Positions 1 to 10,764 of a stretch of DNA of 64,000 nt are shown one piece after another; the first letter of the stretch is position 1; the number at the start of each line of letters is the position of its first letter. This DNA is from Castanea sativa (lineage: Eukaryota; Streptophyta; Magnoliopsida; Fagales; Fagaceae). The stretch is from positions 1,116,001 through 1,180,000 of the forward strand of contig NC_134022.1 in the NCBI RefSeq assembly GCF_040712315.1. Direction: 5' to 3'. The notes under the pieces are model-generated. The model was not told the DNA's origin. It saw only the letters and a list, made by a program, of their open reading frames with translations, and did no database searches. The position numbers and the translations under genes were made by a program.

Positions 1-756
1 GAACTCTACTGCATGTCATGAAACGAGCCCCAAAGGCTTTAATGAGCTCCTTGAAGGAACTGATGGAACCTTCTTCAAGACCATGGAACCATCTTATCGC
101 CATGGGCCCCAAACTGGATGGGAACACCTTGCACATCAGGGCCTCATTCTTCAAGTGAACAACCATTTTTTGGTTGAAGTGGCTAACGTGCTCCACCGGG
201 TCCTTCTTGCCATTATACATGGTGAATGTGGGCTGGGTAAACCGCCAAGGAAGTCTCCTTACTTCTATCCTACAAGTAAAAGGTGACTTAGAAATCTGAT
301 TCAATGCCCTGCTCATGGCATCGTTGCCCAAGCTTGTGTGAAACAGGTTCTACCCTTTCTGCCTATTGTAGAGCCTCTCGTCCTACAAAAAAGACTCACT
401 GGGAGGAGTCCTCGACTTGGGCCAATAGCTATCGTCACTATCATTGCCAGAAGAATGATCAAGACTCGAAGGAGTTCCTCTACACTGCTTGCGGTGTAGT
501 CTTCTTAGCAAATGGTCTATCTCTTACTGCAGGCTCCTAGTGTTTTCTTCTCGAGAGATGCGACTTCCACCTCGAGACTGACTCTTGCTAGTTTGAGTAG
601 TGTGTATACTGACTTCACGATCTCTCCTGCGCTCAAGGTTGAGGAAGTGGTCGTGACGTGGGGAACCCACAAACTCTTCCTGGTTAGGCCCTGAACCTAC
701 CATGGCTGAATGTTGATCCCACCAAAGCTCAAGCTATCCTCACAAATGACGCCAAT
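1..756 (-). mobile_element. Ty3/gypsy gag relic, reverse-oriented
   Basis: Read on the minus strand, this is the 5' internal part of a gypsy element: a primer-binding-like site next to the LTR (about 738-756), then the low-complexity gag N-terminus, then gag sequence. It is nearly identical to 35,648-36,403, where the gag reading frame is better preserved. Plus-strand reading frames here are shadows. The rest of the element lies left of the window. Confidence 0.75.
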
Positions 757-1451
757 TGTAGGGGCAGGTTTTGGTTCTCAAGCCCAAAGAATGAATGGAT
801 TGAGGCCTAAAAAGCCCAATACAATGAATTTGTAGAGAGTGGGCTTAAAAGTTAGGCTTCAGTAGATCCAAGAACACACACAGTGAATAAAAGATAACAA
901 GAAAATAAGGAGGACAAGCTTCTAAACACAAGAAATCCTCCTCGGCAACATCCAATGAGAATGATCCTACGCTATATTTCTTTTAAACTCATATTTTATT
1001 ACAGTCCTGGCTATTACAATGTTTCCTTCTTCGATCCTCATTTTTTTTCGACCTCGGAAGGTCCCTTACATTATATAGCTCCCCCTAGATGCTCTTGGCC
1101 CTCTATTTGTTGATCATCCAGGCCACTACTTGAGTGCTTATCCCATCAGACACCTTTCTCAGCCTCTTCTGAGTCACGACAATCAAGACAGCACTGTTCA
1201 GAGGTCTCCTCCACATAAATGCGGCCAAGAAGTTTGGTAGGTGGTATTAAATGCGGTGGCAGCCTCCATCCCTTCGGTCAGGGCTGGCACCTTCCCCGAA
1301 ATTCCTCTCCCTTAGTGTGACCTCCTCTGATATTGTGCCATTAAAGTGGCCTTACCGTCTGAAGGCGTGATCTCCTCGGAGCTATAGTGGCCTTTTCGGT
1401 CTATGCTATAACACGTGGCATGATCTCCTCAACGGATTTCTGTACCCCACA
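757..1451 (-). repeat. Ty3/gypsy LTR (5' LTR of reverse element)
   Basis: The block starts TGTAGGGGC and ends GTACCCCACA, so it has TG..CA ends. It is 695 bp, the same length as its copy at 36,404-37,098. Its left edge abuts a TGGCGYC-type primer-binding site (plus-strand GACGCCAAT), which places it as the 5' LTR of the minus-strand element. No partner LTR is visible in copy A. Confidence 0.8.
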
Positions 1452-1955
1452 ATTGTGAAGCACTTTTTTTATTTTTTATGATTCATTTATTCTAGACTTT
1501 TTGGTTTTTGTACTTAATAACTTACTTGAATGAATATTTATGATGTGGTCTCACATTTACTTCTAAAATTAAAAAATAAAACTCTTTAAAAATAAATAAC
1601 TTATGACACATAGTGTAAAATTGGAACTCTAATTTAGAATTCTAATTTGAATTTCTCTCAACTTCACCTATTATTATTATTAGATTTTTTTTTTTGTCCC
1701 TAAACTTTTTAAAAAATTATCCTTAAATTTTGTAAATAGCTTTTTAAAAAAAATATTTTATAGACAAAAGTATGGATGAAAAAAGAACGTCTTTCAATAA
1801 TTTAGGGACCAAAAACAAATTTTTTGTAAAGTTTAAAGACGAAAGAAACATTTTCAATAGTTTAGGGAAGAAAAATGAATTTTTCACTAATTGTAGGACG
1901 AAAAAAAAATTTTAATTTAAGGAAAAAAACAAACTTTTGAAAAAATTTAAGGAAT
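1452..1955. other. AT-rich spacer with degenerate repeated motif
   Basis: No gene was seen. Several loose copies of a 'TTTAGGGACCAAAAA' type motif occur between about 1,690 and 1,940, with poly-T and poly-A runs. This looks like a decayed short repeat. The equivalent in copy B (37,099-37,616) has a longer ATT microsatellite near 37,322. Confidence 0.5.
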
Positions 1956-2944
1956 TGTTGATGCCCATTTTGGCAAAAGGGCCTAATACCAAGAAGAAGC
2001 CCAACAATATGAAAAGGGTGAAGGAAGAAGAGCTAGCAAAATAAGAAAAGACCATTAAGCCCGAATGACAAGAATTATGGTCCATAAGCCTATAAAGTAG
2101 TAAAAAGACCTCAAAATAAAGCAAATGGGCCTAGGGGGGCCGAGAGAAGGAAGTAGCAAGCCCATGAGAATTATAAGAAGTGGAAAGTAAGTAAAGATGG
2201 GCCGAAGGAGCCCCAAAGAAAGAAATTGGAAAAAGGGGGTTGGTGCAAAAGGTCCACAAACCCCAAAAGGAAGAGGATATGGTAATTGGGCTGGGGAAGC
2301 CCAAAGGATTTAGCAAAAGCCCATGGTAATGTAAGAATGAAATGGGCTAAGGATACCCAAATGAATGAACTGGGCCAAGGATTCCTAGAGAAACAAAATG
2401 GGCCAAAGAAGCCCGAGATGGTATGAGAACTAACCTAGTAGAAATACTGGGCAGTATACGGCAGGCCCAACAAGCACCGTTAAACAATACATGGCAGAAA
2501 TAACACAGTGGCATGACAGAAGTATCAGTCGACCCACAAACCAGAAGTAAGAGAAGATAAGGGCTAAATTGAAGAAGGAAGGGCCCATACCCAAGCAAAA
2601 CCCAATCCAGGGAAGAAACGAGATACAAAGAATGAAAACCCAGTGACCCATCTGCGCCACAAATGGTTAAAAATGAGCAACAGAACGCGCAGCAAGAACC
2701 AGAAAAATCCGAGGGCAATGGTAAACGCATGAACAGCAGAAAAACCATGAACTCACACGGGAGTGGACCACGCACAAAGCTCAGGCACCACCCACTTGTA
2801 CCCAGTCAATACAGGTGCGGTTTGCCATGAGTCAGAGGTAAGAGAGAGTATGGTCTGGTGATGGGGATAAGGGTGACGTTTATTCTGGGATTCCTGCTCA
2901 AGCTCTTTTGGGAGAAATGTCCTGCTAGGATGAAATATGTAACA
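1956..2944 (-). repeat. LTR-like block, TGTT...AACA ends
   Basis: The 989-bp block begins TGTTGATGCCC and ends ATGTAACA, giving matched TGTT/AACA ends. It is rich in GGGCC/GGCCC and GCCCA words. Minus-strand open frames exist, but their translations are hydrophobic, Phe/Leu-rich and unlike any family I know, so I do not call a gene. No target duplication is visible. The copy at 37,617-38,602 is nearly identical. Confidence 0.4.
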
Positions 2945-3022
2945 CCCCATGATTTTAATACCAATTTAATTATTATACGTAAATTAAAAAGGAGGTCTAC
3001 AATTAAATAGATTTAATTGAAT

Positions 3023-3175
3023 TGGGCTTAAGATATTAAAAATAAGATAAATACTATGGAATATGGAGCCCAAGTGAGGTGGCATAAGTAAATATATGGG
3101 CCTTGATAAGCTTTTAAAAACCCTAGCCTTTTATCTCTTAAGATACACGTGTATATATAAGGTTTTCTTTTGTTT
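3023..3175 (+). promoter_or_regulatory. Promoter-like cluster without a gene
   Basis: About 140 bp contain TGGGCT (3,023), GCCCA (3,068), TGGGCC (3,097), a telo-box AAACCCTAG (3,118-3,126), a G-box CACGTG (3,146-3,151) and TATATATAA (3,152-3,160). TGGGCY plus telo-box is the known architecture of plant ribosomal-protein and growth-related promoters. A 5'UTR-like stretch follows, with a possible CAG|GTATGG donor near 3,248, but no coding sequence. Alternatively this is the U3 of an LTR starting TGTAACACCCC at 2,939. Copy B equivalent: about 38,681-38,833. Confidence 0.45.
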
Positions 3176-3390
3176 TAGCCGCAACACACGGTTGAACAAC
3201 TTTTTTTTTTTTTTTTTGCTTTGCGGCTGAATGTGAGACTGCAGCAGGTATGGTTTCATTTAGCTCTAAATTTAGGGAGTTGAATATTCAATGGCTTGAC
3301 TTGTCCCACGTTTGTAGGAAAGAGCTATGCTTGAAATTACTTTAGTAGCTAATAGGATAATAGGCATCACTTTATGAAACCTAACTTATC

Positions 3391-4240
3391 AACAGTGGCG
3401 GCTCCAGGAATTTTGTTTAGGGTGTTCCTTAGGAAGCATAAATTACACAATCTTTTTGTTTTAGCCTTTATGTAATTAGGTTTGATTTAATGTTTTTAAT
3501 TCCATTCCATTTCGGTTGTAACGGCTGAAAAATACCGTGTTGGTAAACAAACCGGAACAGTAACCTACCCTATTCCACTTCGGAAAAAAATTTCGGGTCA
3601 TTCCGGTCTATTTTGGGATGTTTCGGTAAATACCGGCCGAAATTCAACATTCTGCCGGCATGAAGTTTGTGCTTAAAAAAAAAAAAATTGTTCTTAAAAC
3701 CAAAACAAATTTGCATTCTGTAAACCAAAAAACCTCAAAAGGAAAAAAAAAATGAGAAGAAAATAAATGAACAAAGGTACCTGTACAGTTAAAAAAAATT
3801 GTATTGAGAAATTTGAGACTCAAAACTTGAGAAGAGGCATTGGAACTGGTAGAAGACACAGAAGTTACGTACAATGAGGAAGGAAAAACGTAGATGTAAA
3901 ATTGTAAATGAAGATGTGATAAGATTTAAAAGTATGAAGTGTAAAAATCGAGGAGACCGAAGACACGTGTGGTTAAGAATAAACAAGAAAAAATAATTAA
4001 AAATGAGAAGGAAGTAATATATGTCTGGTGAGGAAAAATCATACTATAATAAAAAATAATCAAAAAGTTGAAAATTGTGTTGTATTGGGTAGTGTGCTTA
4101 GTCAAAGTAATCAAGCAACTGCCCAACTTGTAGTAGTTTTATTATATATATATATATTTTCAGATTTTAGTTCAAAATTTTTTTTGAGTTTTTCCTTTTT
4201 GCTTGAAAGACCCCAATATATTGTTAAATTGCTCAAATTA
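3391..4240 (+). mobile_element. hAT-like end and uncharacterised repeat
   Basis: The sequence CAGTGGCGGCTCCAGGAATT near 3,393 matches the style of terminal inverted repeats of Tip100-type hAT elements. No matching right end was found. The following 800 bp is AT-rich with CGG-containing words near 3,520-3,655 and no convincing reading frame. The 3,241-3,390 spacer holds nothing recognisable. Confidence 0.35.
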
Positions 4241-4652
4241 TAGACTAAAATTTAATTTTATTGGCATAAAAAAATTCAAGATGGTCCCAAATTTTTTTTT
4301 AAAGGCCACTGCCTATCAATATATTAAAAGAAAAAGGATTTCTAGGCATATGTTTGACTTGTCAATCTCCACCTATCCTTATATTAATGGAGAAGATGAC
4401 TTATAATTGTTATTATATTGGAGTAAGAATGATGCATATAGCCTTTTTTTTTTTTCCCTAGGTTTAGATGCCTTCTTAAAACAAGAAATTTTCAACAAAG
4501 AAAATATCTAGATATTTCTTATACCCTTTCCAATGACATCAAAATAATGCTTCCATTGTCTTTCTATATTAGCAAAGAAAACATCCACTAACTAGGAATG
4601 AATTTGGGCAGTAGAGAGGGAAAAGAAATTTGAGCAAAAAGAGCCAAGAGAG
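4241..4652. other. P450 upstream region, copy A
   Basis: Immediate 5' flank of the copy A P450. It is AT-rich, with no strong TATA box or repeat that I can defend. It is almost identical to the region upstream of the intact copy B gene, so any promoter is shared by both copies. Confidence 0.4.
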
Positions 4653-6250
4653 ATGGATTATTTCATGAGCTTTATACTATGTCTTTGCCTCACCTGGACC
4701 ATAATTCAAGCTTTTTATTCAATTGCAAGAAGTAAAGTGACTTCCAAAAAGCTTCCACCGGGACCTAAAGCTTTTCCAATCATCGGAAACCTTTTAGAAC
4801 TTGTTGGTCACAAACCCCAAAAGTCCATGGCTAAACTTGCCAATACACATGGCCCCTTAATGACTCTAAAGCTAGGCCAGAAAACCACAATAGTCATTTC
4901 TTCAGCAGACTTGGCGAAAGAAGTTCTCCAACAACATGACCAATTCTTCTACAACCGTACCATTCCAGAGTCAGTCGTAGCTGGCAATGAGCACGAGTTC
5001 AGCTTGCCTTGGCTACCGGTTTCAGCCCAATGGAGAAACCTTCGAAGGATTTGCAAGTCCCATTTATTTGCTAATCAGATACTTGATGCAAACCAAAACC
5101 TCCGGCGAAAGAAAGTGCAAGCGCTCCTTGCTGATATCCATAATAGCAGTCTAAATGGAGATGCAGTTGATATTGGCAAAGCAGCTTTTAAAACCTCCCT
5201 TAATTTGTTATCTAATACCATCTTTTCAGTAGACTTGGCTGACCCCAATTCTGCCACGGGGAGAGAGTTAAGCAAACTCGTCCATAGTATCCTTGAAGTG
5301 GGTTCACGTCCAAACTTGGCCGACTATTTTCCTGTGCTTAAGAAGGTTGATCCTCAAGGCATACGGCGCCAGATGACAATTTACTTTGGGAAGATGATAG
5401 ACCTCTTTAGCAACATTATTAGCCAACGGTTGCTGCAAAGAAAAACGCTTGGTTCTATCAGAAACAATGACATGTTAGATACCCTTCTTCATATCAGTGA
5501 AGGAAGCACAGGGGAGATTGACAAAACTCAAATCGCACATTTGTTTGTGGTAACAATTTCTTTATATTCTTCTTCAATAACTACAAATTTATTCATATAT
5601 TTATGCACTTTGTTTTTGGGTAATAATCCATTTACGTACATTTTATTATTGTGGCTTGCGGTTTAGTGAATGGATCTGATGATCTATAATCGCATACTTT
5701 TTATGGATCGAATAGGACCTGTTTCTTGCGGGCAATGATACAACTTCGGCCACATTGGAATGGGCAATGGCAGACCTACTCTACAACCCTGAGGTTTTGT
5801 CAAAAGCAAAAGCAGAGCTCAAGCAAATCATTGGCAAAGGAAATGCAATGGTGGAATCTGACATTGATCATTTACCGTACTTACAAGCAATAGTTAAAGA
5901 AACCTTTCGGTTACACCCCCCGGTTCTGCTATTGCTTCCCCGTAAAGCTGAAGCAGATGTAGAAATTCATGGCTTCTCAGTCCCAAAGGGTGCACAAGTG
6001 CTTGTAAATATCTGGGCTATTGGCAGGGATGCCAGTATATGGGAAATCCCAAACTCATTTGAGCCAGGGAGGTTCATGGGATCAGAAATTGATGTCAAGG
6101 GAAGGAATTTTGATGTTGGGTTCGCTTATACACACCTTTGATTGGAAAGTTGAAGGTGGTTTTAAGCCCAAAGATATCTACTTTGAAGAGAAGTTTGGTT
6201 TAACCTTACAGAAGGCAAAACCCATACGAGCTATTCCTATCATGGTGTAA
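4653..6250 (+). pseudogene. CYP76-type cytochrome P450, heme loop deleted
   Basis: Exon 1 is 4,653-5,549 and exon 2 is 5,716-6,250, with a 166-bp GT-AG phase-0 intron. The N-terminal anchor, a normal LPPGP hinge, the C-helix WRNLRR, the I-helix AGNDTT and the ExxR (ETFR) are all present. After the segment ending GRNF, 71 bp are missing relative to copy B (offset 35,665 at the start codon, 35,736 at the stop). The deletion removes the whole FGAGRRMCPG loop with its heme-ligating cysteine and shifts the frame to an early stop near 6,141. A four-base TTGA repeat at both edges suggests microhomology-mediated deletion. The product cannot bind heme normally. CYP76 enzymes are ER-anchored monooxygenases, often acting on monoterpenols; the subfamily assignment comes from overall similarity only. 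Confidence 0.93.
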
Positions 6251-6337
6251 CAGTTTTATGTACTCTCCCTCCCCTCCTTCCATCCAAACCAGCCTCCTCT
6301 AATTAGTAATTATTATTGTCCGTCCTTCTAAGGGCTT

Positions 6338-6583
6338 AAAATTCAACGTTATTATCATATAAGAAAGCAATGTCTTATCAATAAAAGTGTAATAATTATC
6401 AGTTATCCCACCTAACTTCTCTTGCACACACCAATCTCCTTTAAATAGCAATTATTAAAATTCAACGTTATTGTCATTGTCTTATTCAGCAAAAAAATAA
6501 AATCAACGTTATTGTCATATAAGAGAGCAATATCTATTCAATAGAATTGTAATAATTATCATACCTAACTTCTTGCACATTTT
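6338..6583 (+). repeat. Duplicated 3' flank of the P450
   Basis: Two direct copies of a roughly 85-90 bp segment (CAACGTTATTRTCATATAAG ... CCTAACTTCT..TTGCACA) lie at about 6,340-6,430 and 6,498-6,583. The first contains an AATAAA-type poly(A) signal near 6,380. The same duplication occurs after the copy B gene (about 42,075-42,318), so it predates the large duplication. Confidence 0.7.
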
Positions 6584-6610
6584 TTGTACATACTAACATT
6601 TTCATTTTAT

Positions 6611-6775
6611 CATTGCACATCTTTAGTGCGATGGTCATTTCATAAGTATAAGTGCTTGTAGGGTGTGGGGGATAAGAGTCAAGGTTCAAGTCTCCAGAAA
6701 GGAGCTTCATACACATATATACTTAGATTATACTAGAGTAGAATTTCTATCTTATATAAAAATAAAAAATAAAAC
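6611..6775 (+). mobile_element. SINE-like repeat, copy 1
   Basis: A tRNA-like head (AGTGCGATGG, loosely A-box-like) is followed by GGTTCAAGTC (6,683-6,692), a fair RNA polymerase III B-box, and then an AT-rich tail. A diverged second member lies at 8,291-8,445 in the same orientation. Copy B equivalent: about 42,347-42,515. Confidence 0.5.
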
Positions 6776-7094
6776 AAAAACATTTTCACGTTTCAGTGTA
6801 AAATAAATATCACATTTTTAGATTTTTAAACCTTTGCATAAACGCACACAATTCTAAAGATTGTTGGTATAAATTTGAAAAATAAAAATTTATTAAATAA
6901 TTCAGGAGTATACTCCAACCCCATCTGAGAGAGAGGAAATATACTTCCAGATTATCTAATAAAAATCCATTACAAAGGATTCTTGAACAATATTTTGTTA
7001 TTTACCTTTAAATAAAAAAGGATTTGATTGTTTTAGAATCTTCTACGTAGTTAGCCACCGATCAAAGTTCAAAACAAACAAATGTACCACCGCA

Positions 7095-8289
7095 CAAGGC
7101 CAGCTTAATAGGTGATGCAATTGATGCAATCGCCTAAGGCTCCCAAATATAAAAAAAAAAGGCCCCCACTTGTAAAAACAAATTATATATATAATATATT
7201 TATCTATATATTTTAATTAAAAAAATTTTAATCACTTTTATTGGTCAATAAAATGTATTAAAAAGGTCCCATTGTATCCTAAAATGCAGAAGATTAAAAA
7301 GGAAAAAAACAAAAATAGTCAAACTTCAGCTAACAAAATTAAATTTTAGGAGACAAATTTATTAACTCATTCTTGAAATATGCTAAAATCAAAATTAATA
7401 CCAGACAAATTCATTAATAATACAACGTAATTATCTTGAAATATGCTAAAATAGAGATTATAAATTTCAAAAACAAAAGAAAAATCTCTCATCTCTCTAT
7501 CTCTATGCCTCTCCATCTATATTCCTACCTTTCTTTTCTTCATTTTCATCTTGATTCTTGATTTTTTGTCCATAAACTCAGCCTAGCTTGGAATTTTTCT
7601 TTGTTGATTTCCTTCAATTCATAGAAAATTCAAAACTAAAAAGGAGGTAATTTTCTTCCCCTTTCTATGGGTATGTTTGGATACCGCTTATTACTGAAAA
7701 CTGAAAACACTGTAGCAAAATAATTTTTAAAATTGTGAATAGTACCGTGGGATCCATTTTTTAAGTTAGATTTGTTGTTTTCCATACTTGTAGGTCCCAT
7801 GAACAGGACCCATGGACCCACTAAAAAAAATGCAAGCGCACTTTAATGCGCAAAACACACTTCCCAAATTCCCACTATCTTTCCGAAAATGAAAATGGTG
7901 AGTCTACAGTCTGCTATTTATTTAACTTAAATTATATATTTTATTAGTTTATTTTACTGCATAATTGATTGATGGGACACATTTTTAGTCAATGGACAGG
8001 CTGAGAAAATATTGATACAAAATTCTGCTATGATAGGACCCTTTTCTGCCCCTCTCTTAATTGGACCCTTGCTATGATACAAACATTCTATTTTTGTTAA
8101 TGCATGGACCCTTTTCTGCTTTTACACTTAGCCATAGGAGTACAGGCTAGACATCTCACATCTGCACTGCACAGGTGCATAGCAATATATCTCACATCTT
8201 AATATATATTATTTGATTAATATTTAAATATAAAAAGGTTCCACTTAAAATTTTCGCCTAAGACTCTCAAAGTTGTTGAGCCGGCCCTG
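7095..8289 (+). mobile_element. Non-autonomous hAT element with 8-bp TSD
   Basis: The ends are CAAGGCCAGCTTAA on the left and, read inward, CAGGGCCGGCTCAA on the right. They are flanked by perfect 8-bp duplications CCACCGCA (7,087-7,094 and 8,290-8,297). The 1,195-bp interior encodes no transposase. Short TIRs with an 8-bp duplication are diagnostic of hAT. A MITE-like sequence (about 7,665-7,860, starting GGGTATGTTTGGATACCG) sits inside. The element is inserted in the head of the second SINE-like repeat. Confidence 0.85.
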
Positions 8290-8290
8290 C

Positions 8291-8445
8291 CACCGCACAT
8301 CCTTAATGCGATGGTCACTCCACAATTATAAGTGTTTGTGGGGTGTGGGGGGTAAGGATCAGGGTTCAAGTCTTTAGAAATGAGTTTTACACACATATAC
8401 ACTTAAATTATACTAGAGTAGAATTTATATCTTTGTATTAAAAAG
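8291..8445 (+). mobile_element. SINE-like repeat, copy 2 (split by hAT)
   Basis: The body is CCTTAATGCGATGGTC..., with the B-box-like GGTTCAAGTC at 8,363-8,372 and a diverged AT-rich tail. It aligns with 6,611-6,775. The hAT element interrupts its 5' edge. Copy B equivalent: about 44,034-44,190. Confidence 0.5.
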
Positions 8446-9353
8446 AAAACCAGACAAATGTGTATTTTCCATTATGAATGAAGAAAATTCAACCAACCAA
8501 GCAAGAGCAAGATACAACTTTCATTTGCAAGAGACTAAAATTGATATCAAATGGCAAAAGCTTGGCCTCGTCCAAATCAGATCGCAATGACATTGCAATA
8601 ATGCAAATAAGGCACAAATTGACTGCTGGCGTAGATACGACATGCACCGTTGTTGCCTTCTCCATTTTCTATGCTTTTTCTTTCTGTTTCTATTATTTGT
8701 TGTTCATTGAAAAAAAGTTTTTAATCTTTAACTATAATAACAACATTCATATCAAGAATGCCATAAAATATAACATTTAGCATCTCAAAAAGTTATTTTA
8801 TCTATTTTAACAACCCACTTTATAATAGACTCAACATCACACATTCTATAATTTTACCACTTCATTTAAATTTTTTATTTATTCTTTCTTTATGTTTTCT
8901 TTATTCTTTGTTTCCAAATGTACTTTCATTTGATCATCTAAACATAGCAAGCATATTTTTTAAAACCCGACTTTTTTTAATGAGAATTTTTTTTTTTTAA
9001 TTGAAGAATCATATTTTTGAAAATCCATGTTTGTAATCATTATCATATTTTTAGATTTTTTTTGTCTTTCAACTACCATGTACATTATTTATAATTTTTT
9101 TTTTCCTTTAACTACCATGAATGTATCTTGTACTTAATGGGTATGAGACATTTCTCTCACTGACATGTGGGCTCCACATTGGGCGCAATTGAAAATTTAC
9201 ATAAGGAATGGCACAAGGAACTAAACTATCAACCTATCAAACACTATTTACATAAGGAACTGCTTGTTTCAAAGTCCAAAATTTACGATTTGCTAAAGTC
9301 ATGCCAAATTGCAACAATGTCCAAAGAGTTCATCAAGAAAAACCAATTCCAAC
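8446..9353. other. AT-rich spacer, no gene
   Basis: No supportable gene. A 100-codon open frame at 8,478-8,780 contains AGVDTT by chance (see rejected items). Poly-T and poly-A runs fill 8,820-9,110. Equivalent copy B stretch: about 44,190-45,092. Confidence 0.5.
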
Positions 9354-9469
9354 CAGCTAGTAACAAAGGTCACAAGAGAATTATATTCTGATGGAAGACC
9401 AGCAAGAATATAAGAGTTAATTTCATAATCACCAAGTGATTGACATAGTTGGTCGTGAGTTTCTCCTTG
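9354..9469 (-). pseudogene. Ty1/copia gag relic
   Basis: The minus strand translates for about 38 codons into a gag-type sequence containing SYILAGLPSEYNSLV, the 'iLxGLPxEYxslv' signature of copia gag (UBN2-like). Both ends decay into noise. The rest of the element is not visible nearby. A copy lies at 45,093-45,208. Confidence 0.6.
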
Positions 9470-9796
9470 TATGATACTAGTGTGAAACGGTAAGTCTCCA
9501 TATTAGTCCATAAGTAGATAACATACAAAATGACACAGCCTACTTATTAAAGACACTCCTACAGGGCACCCAAATCACCAAAAATATGTGATAATAAAAA
9601 CAAAACAATCAATTGAAGCTCAGTATAAAATACAAACCGACAGTAAGTCTACATTAAGATAATTTCCATTAAAAAAAAATTAGGATAACTTAGATGGCCA
9701 AAATTGGGAATTAACCCTGTTTGCCAAACAATATAATTAATAAGCACTGTTACAAAATTATATTCTTTACTAACATCTTGAGTCTCAAATACTCGA

Positions 9797-9922
9797 TTTT
9801 TGGCCTATAAATTGAGTCTCAAAGACTTCATTTCAGTGTTCTGATCACGTCTGAATTGGTGTATTTTCCACGTGGCGTCCACCTGGAAATCAAGTCTCTA
9901 AAACTCGATTTATAAGCCAAAA
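9797..9922. repeat. Foldback hairpin (MITE-like)
   Basis: Arms of about 36 bp, 9,797-9,833 (TTTTGGCCTATAAATTGAGT...) and 9,887-9,922 (...ACTCGATTTATAAGCCAAAA), are inverted repeats at about 80% identity around a 53-bp loop that includes CCACGTGGCG. Copy B has the same structure at 45,537-45,662 with one mismatch fewer. No target duplication was identified. Confidence 0.6.
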
Positions 9923-10280
9923 TTTTTTTTAAAAAAAATCCCAGAAACACAACAATCCCAGCACAACAATTTATATCATCCTTTCTCCTTTTCATTAAAA
10001 TAATATTTCTCTTTCTTTCTTTTTCTCTTTCTTTCATCATATCTCTGTCACTCCTCTTTCTTTTTCTTTTTCTATTCAGTGACTTAATTGGGGCACTTTT
10101 TGTTTCATTTTTTTAAGTAAATAAAAAGATTTTAACTAAAAAAATACGTGTTCCCTCAAAATTATAGAGAATCAATATAGACTAATTCAATATAATAAAA
10201 TATTTATACTTAATTAGAAAGCTCTTGATAAAAAGTCAAGATTTTGCTCTTTTTATAATGTGAAGTTATCCATTTTTATC
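9923..10280. other. Spacer with CT-rich tract
   Basis: Nothing gene-like. A TTTCTTTCTTTTTCTC polypyrimidine tract spans about 10,010-10,075. In copy B (about 45,745-45,820) the tract has a longer TTTTC repeat. Confidence 0.5.
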
Positions 10281-10283
10281 ATT

Positions 10284-10492
10284 AGGGGCGAAACTAAAAT
10301 TTTAAAAATGAGGGGTCAAAATAATAAACAAATATAAAAATTTAACCAATTTAATTTAAGGTATCCATAAAAGAAATATGAAGAGTTTTAGGGAGGAGGG
10401 AAACATATATTTGTTAATTACAGGGGTGAAAATTTAATTCCGGAAAAGTTTTGGGGGGGCCTTCTAGTTCCAGTTAGTTCCGTCCCTGCACA
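10284..10492. mobile_element. MITE-like element, GGGGCGAAACTA ends
   Basis: The left end AGGGGCGAAACTAAAATTT and the inverted right end CAGGGACGGAACTA resemble each other, in hAT-MITE style. The length is about 210 bp with no coding sequence. Target duplications are not convincing. Copy B equivalent: about 46,029-46,237. Confidence 0.45.
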
Positions 10493-10563
10493 TAATCTTG
10501 GAAAAACACTCTGATCTTCGAGGTGAAATGCTCTATGGAAAAAGAAATAAGAAATGTAAACCA

Positions 10564-10752
10564 ATGGGGTTGGCTAAGTGATTGGGCACTTGGTTTCAAA
10601 TCCAGGCACCAGCACTTTGAAAAAACTTCATAGGCCAGCAATTTATCCCGCTATAGGCCCACTTATCGCAAACAGGATTAGTCTCTAGTTAAAAGTTTTG
10701 AGGAAACACTAGGGAAAACAAAAGAAAAAAAGAAAAGAAAAAAAGAAATGTT
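10564..10752 (+). mobile_element. SINE-like element with A-rich tail, deleted form
   Basis: It starts CCAATGGGGTTGGCTAAGTG, containing an A-box-like TGGCTAAGTG, and ends in an A-rich tail AAACAAAAGAAAAAAAG. Relative to copy B (46,307-46,535) about 55 bp are missing between two TTCAAA direct repeats, removing the region expected to hold the B-box. Confidence 0.5.
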
Positions 10753-10764
10753 TCCGTCAACTTC

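Noticed and set aside
2347..2775. 142-codon minus-strand open frame (and copy B equivalent 38,006-38,434)
   Set aside because: The translation is Phe/Leu/Cys-rich with no family resemblance and lies inside an LTR-like block; conservation between copies reflects the recent duplication.
6611..6775. tRNA gene suggested by the B-box-like sequence
   Set aside because: No cloverleaf or acceptor stem could be drawn; the repeated occurrence and A/T tail fit a SINE-like element.
8478..8780. Open frame with AGVDTT, resembling the P450 I-helix motif
   Set aside because: Only six residues match, the context lacks any other P450 sequence, and the rest is low-complexity. Judged coincidence.
9167..9391. 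74-codon plus-strand frame conserved in both copies
   Set aside because: The minus strand of the overlapping segment reads as copia gag, so the plus frame is a shadow.
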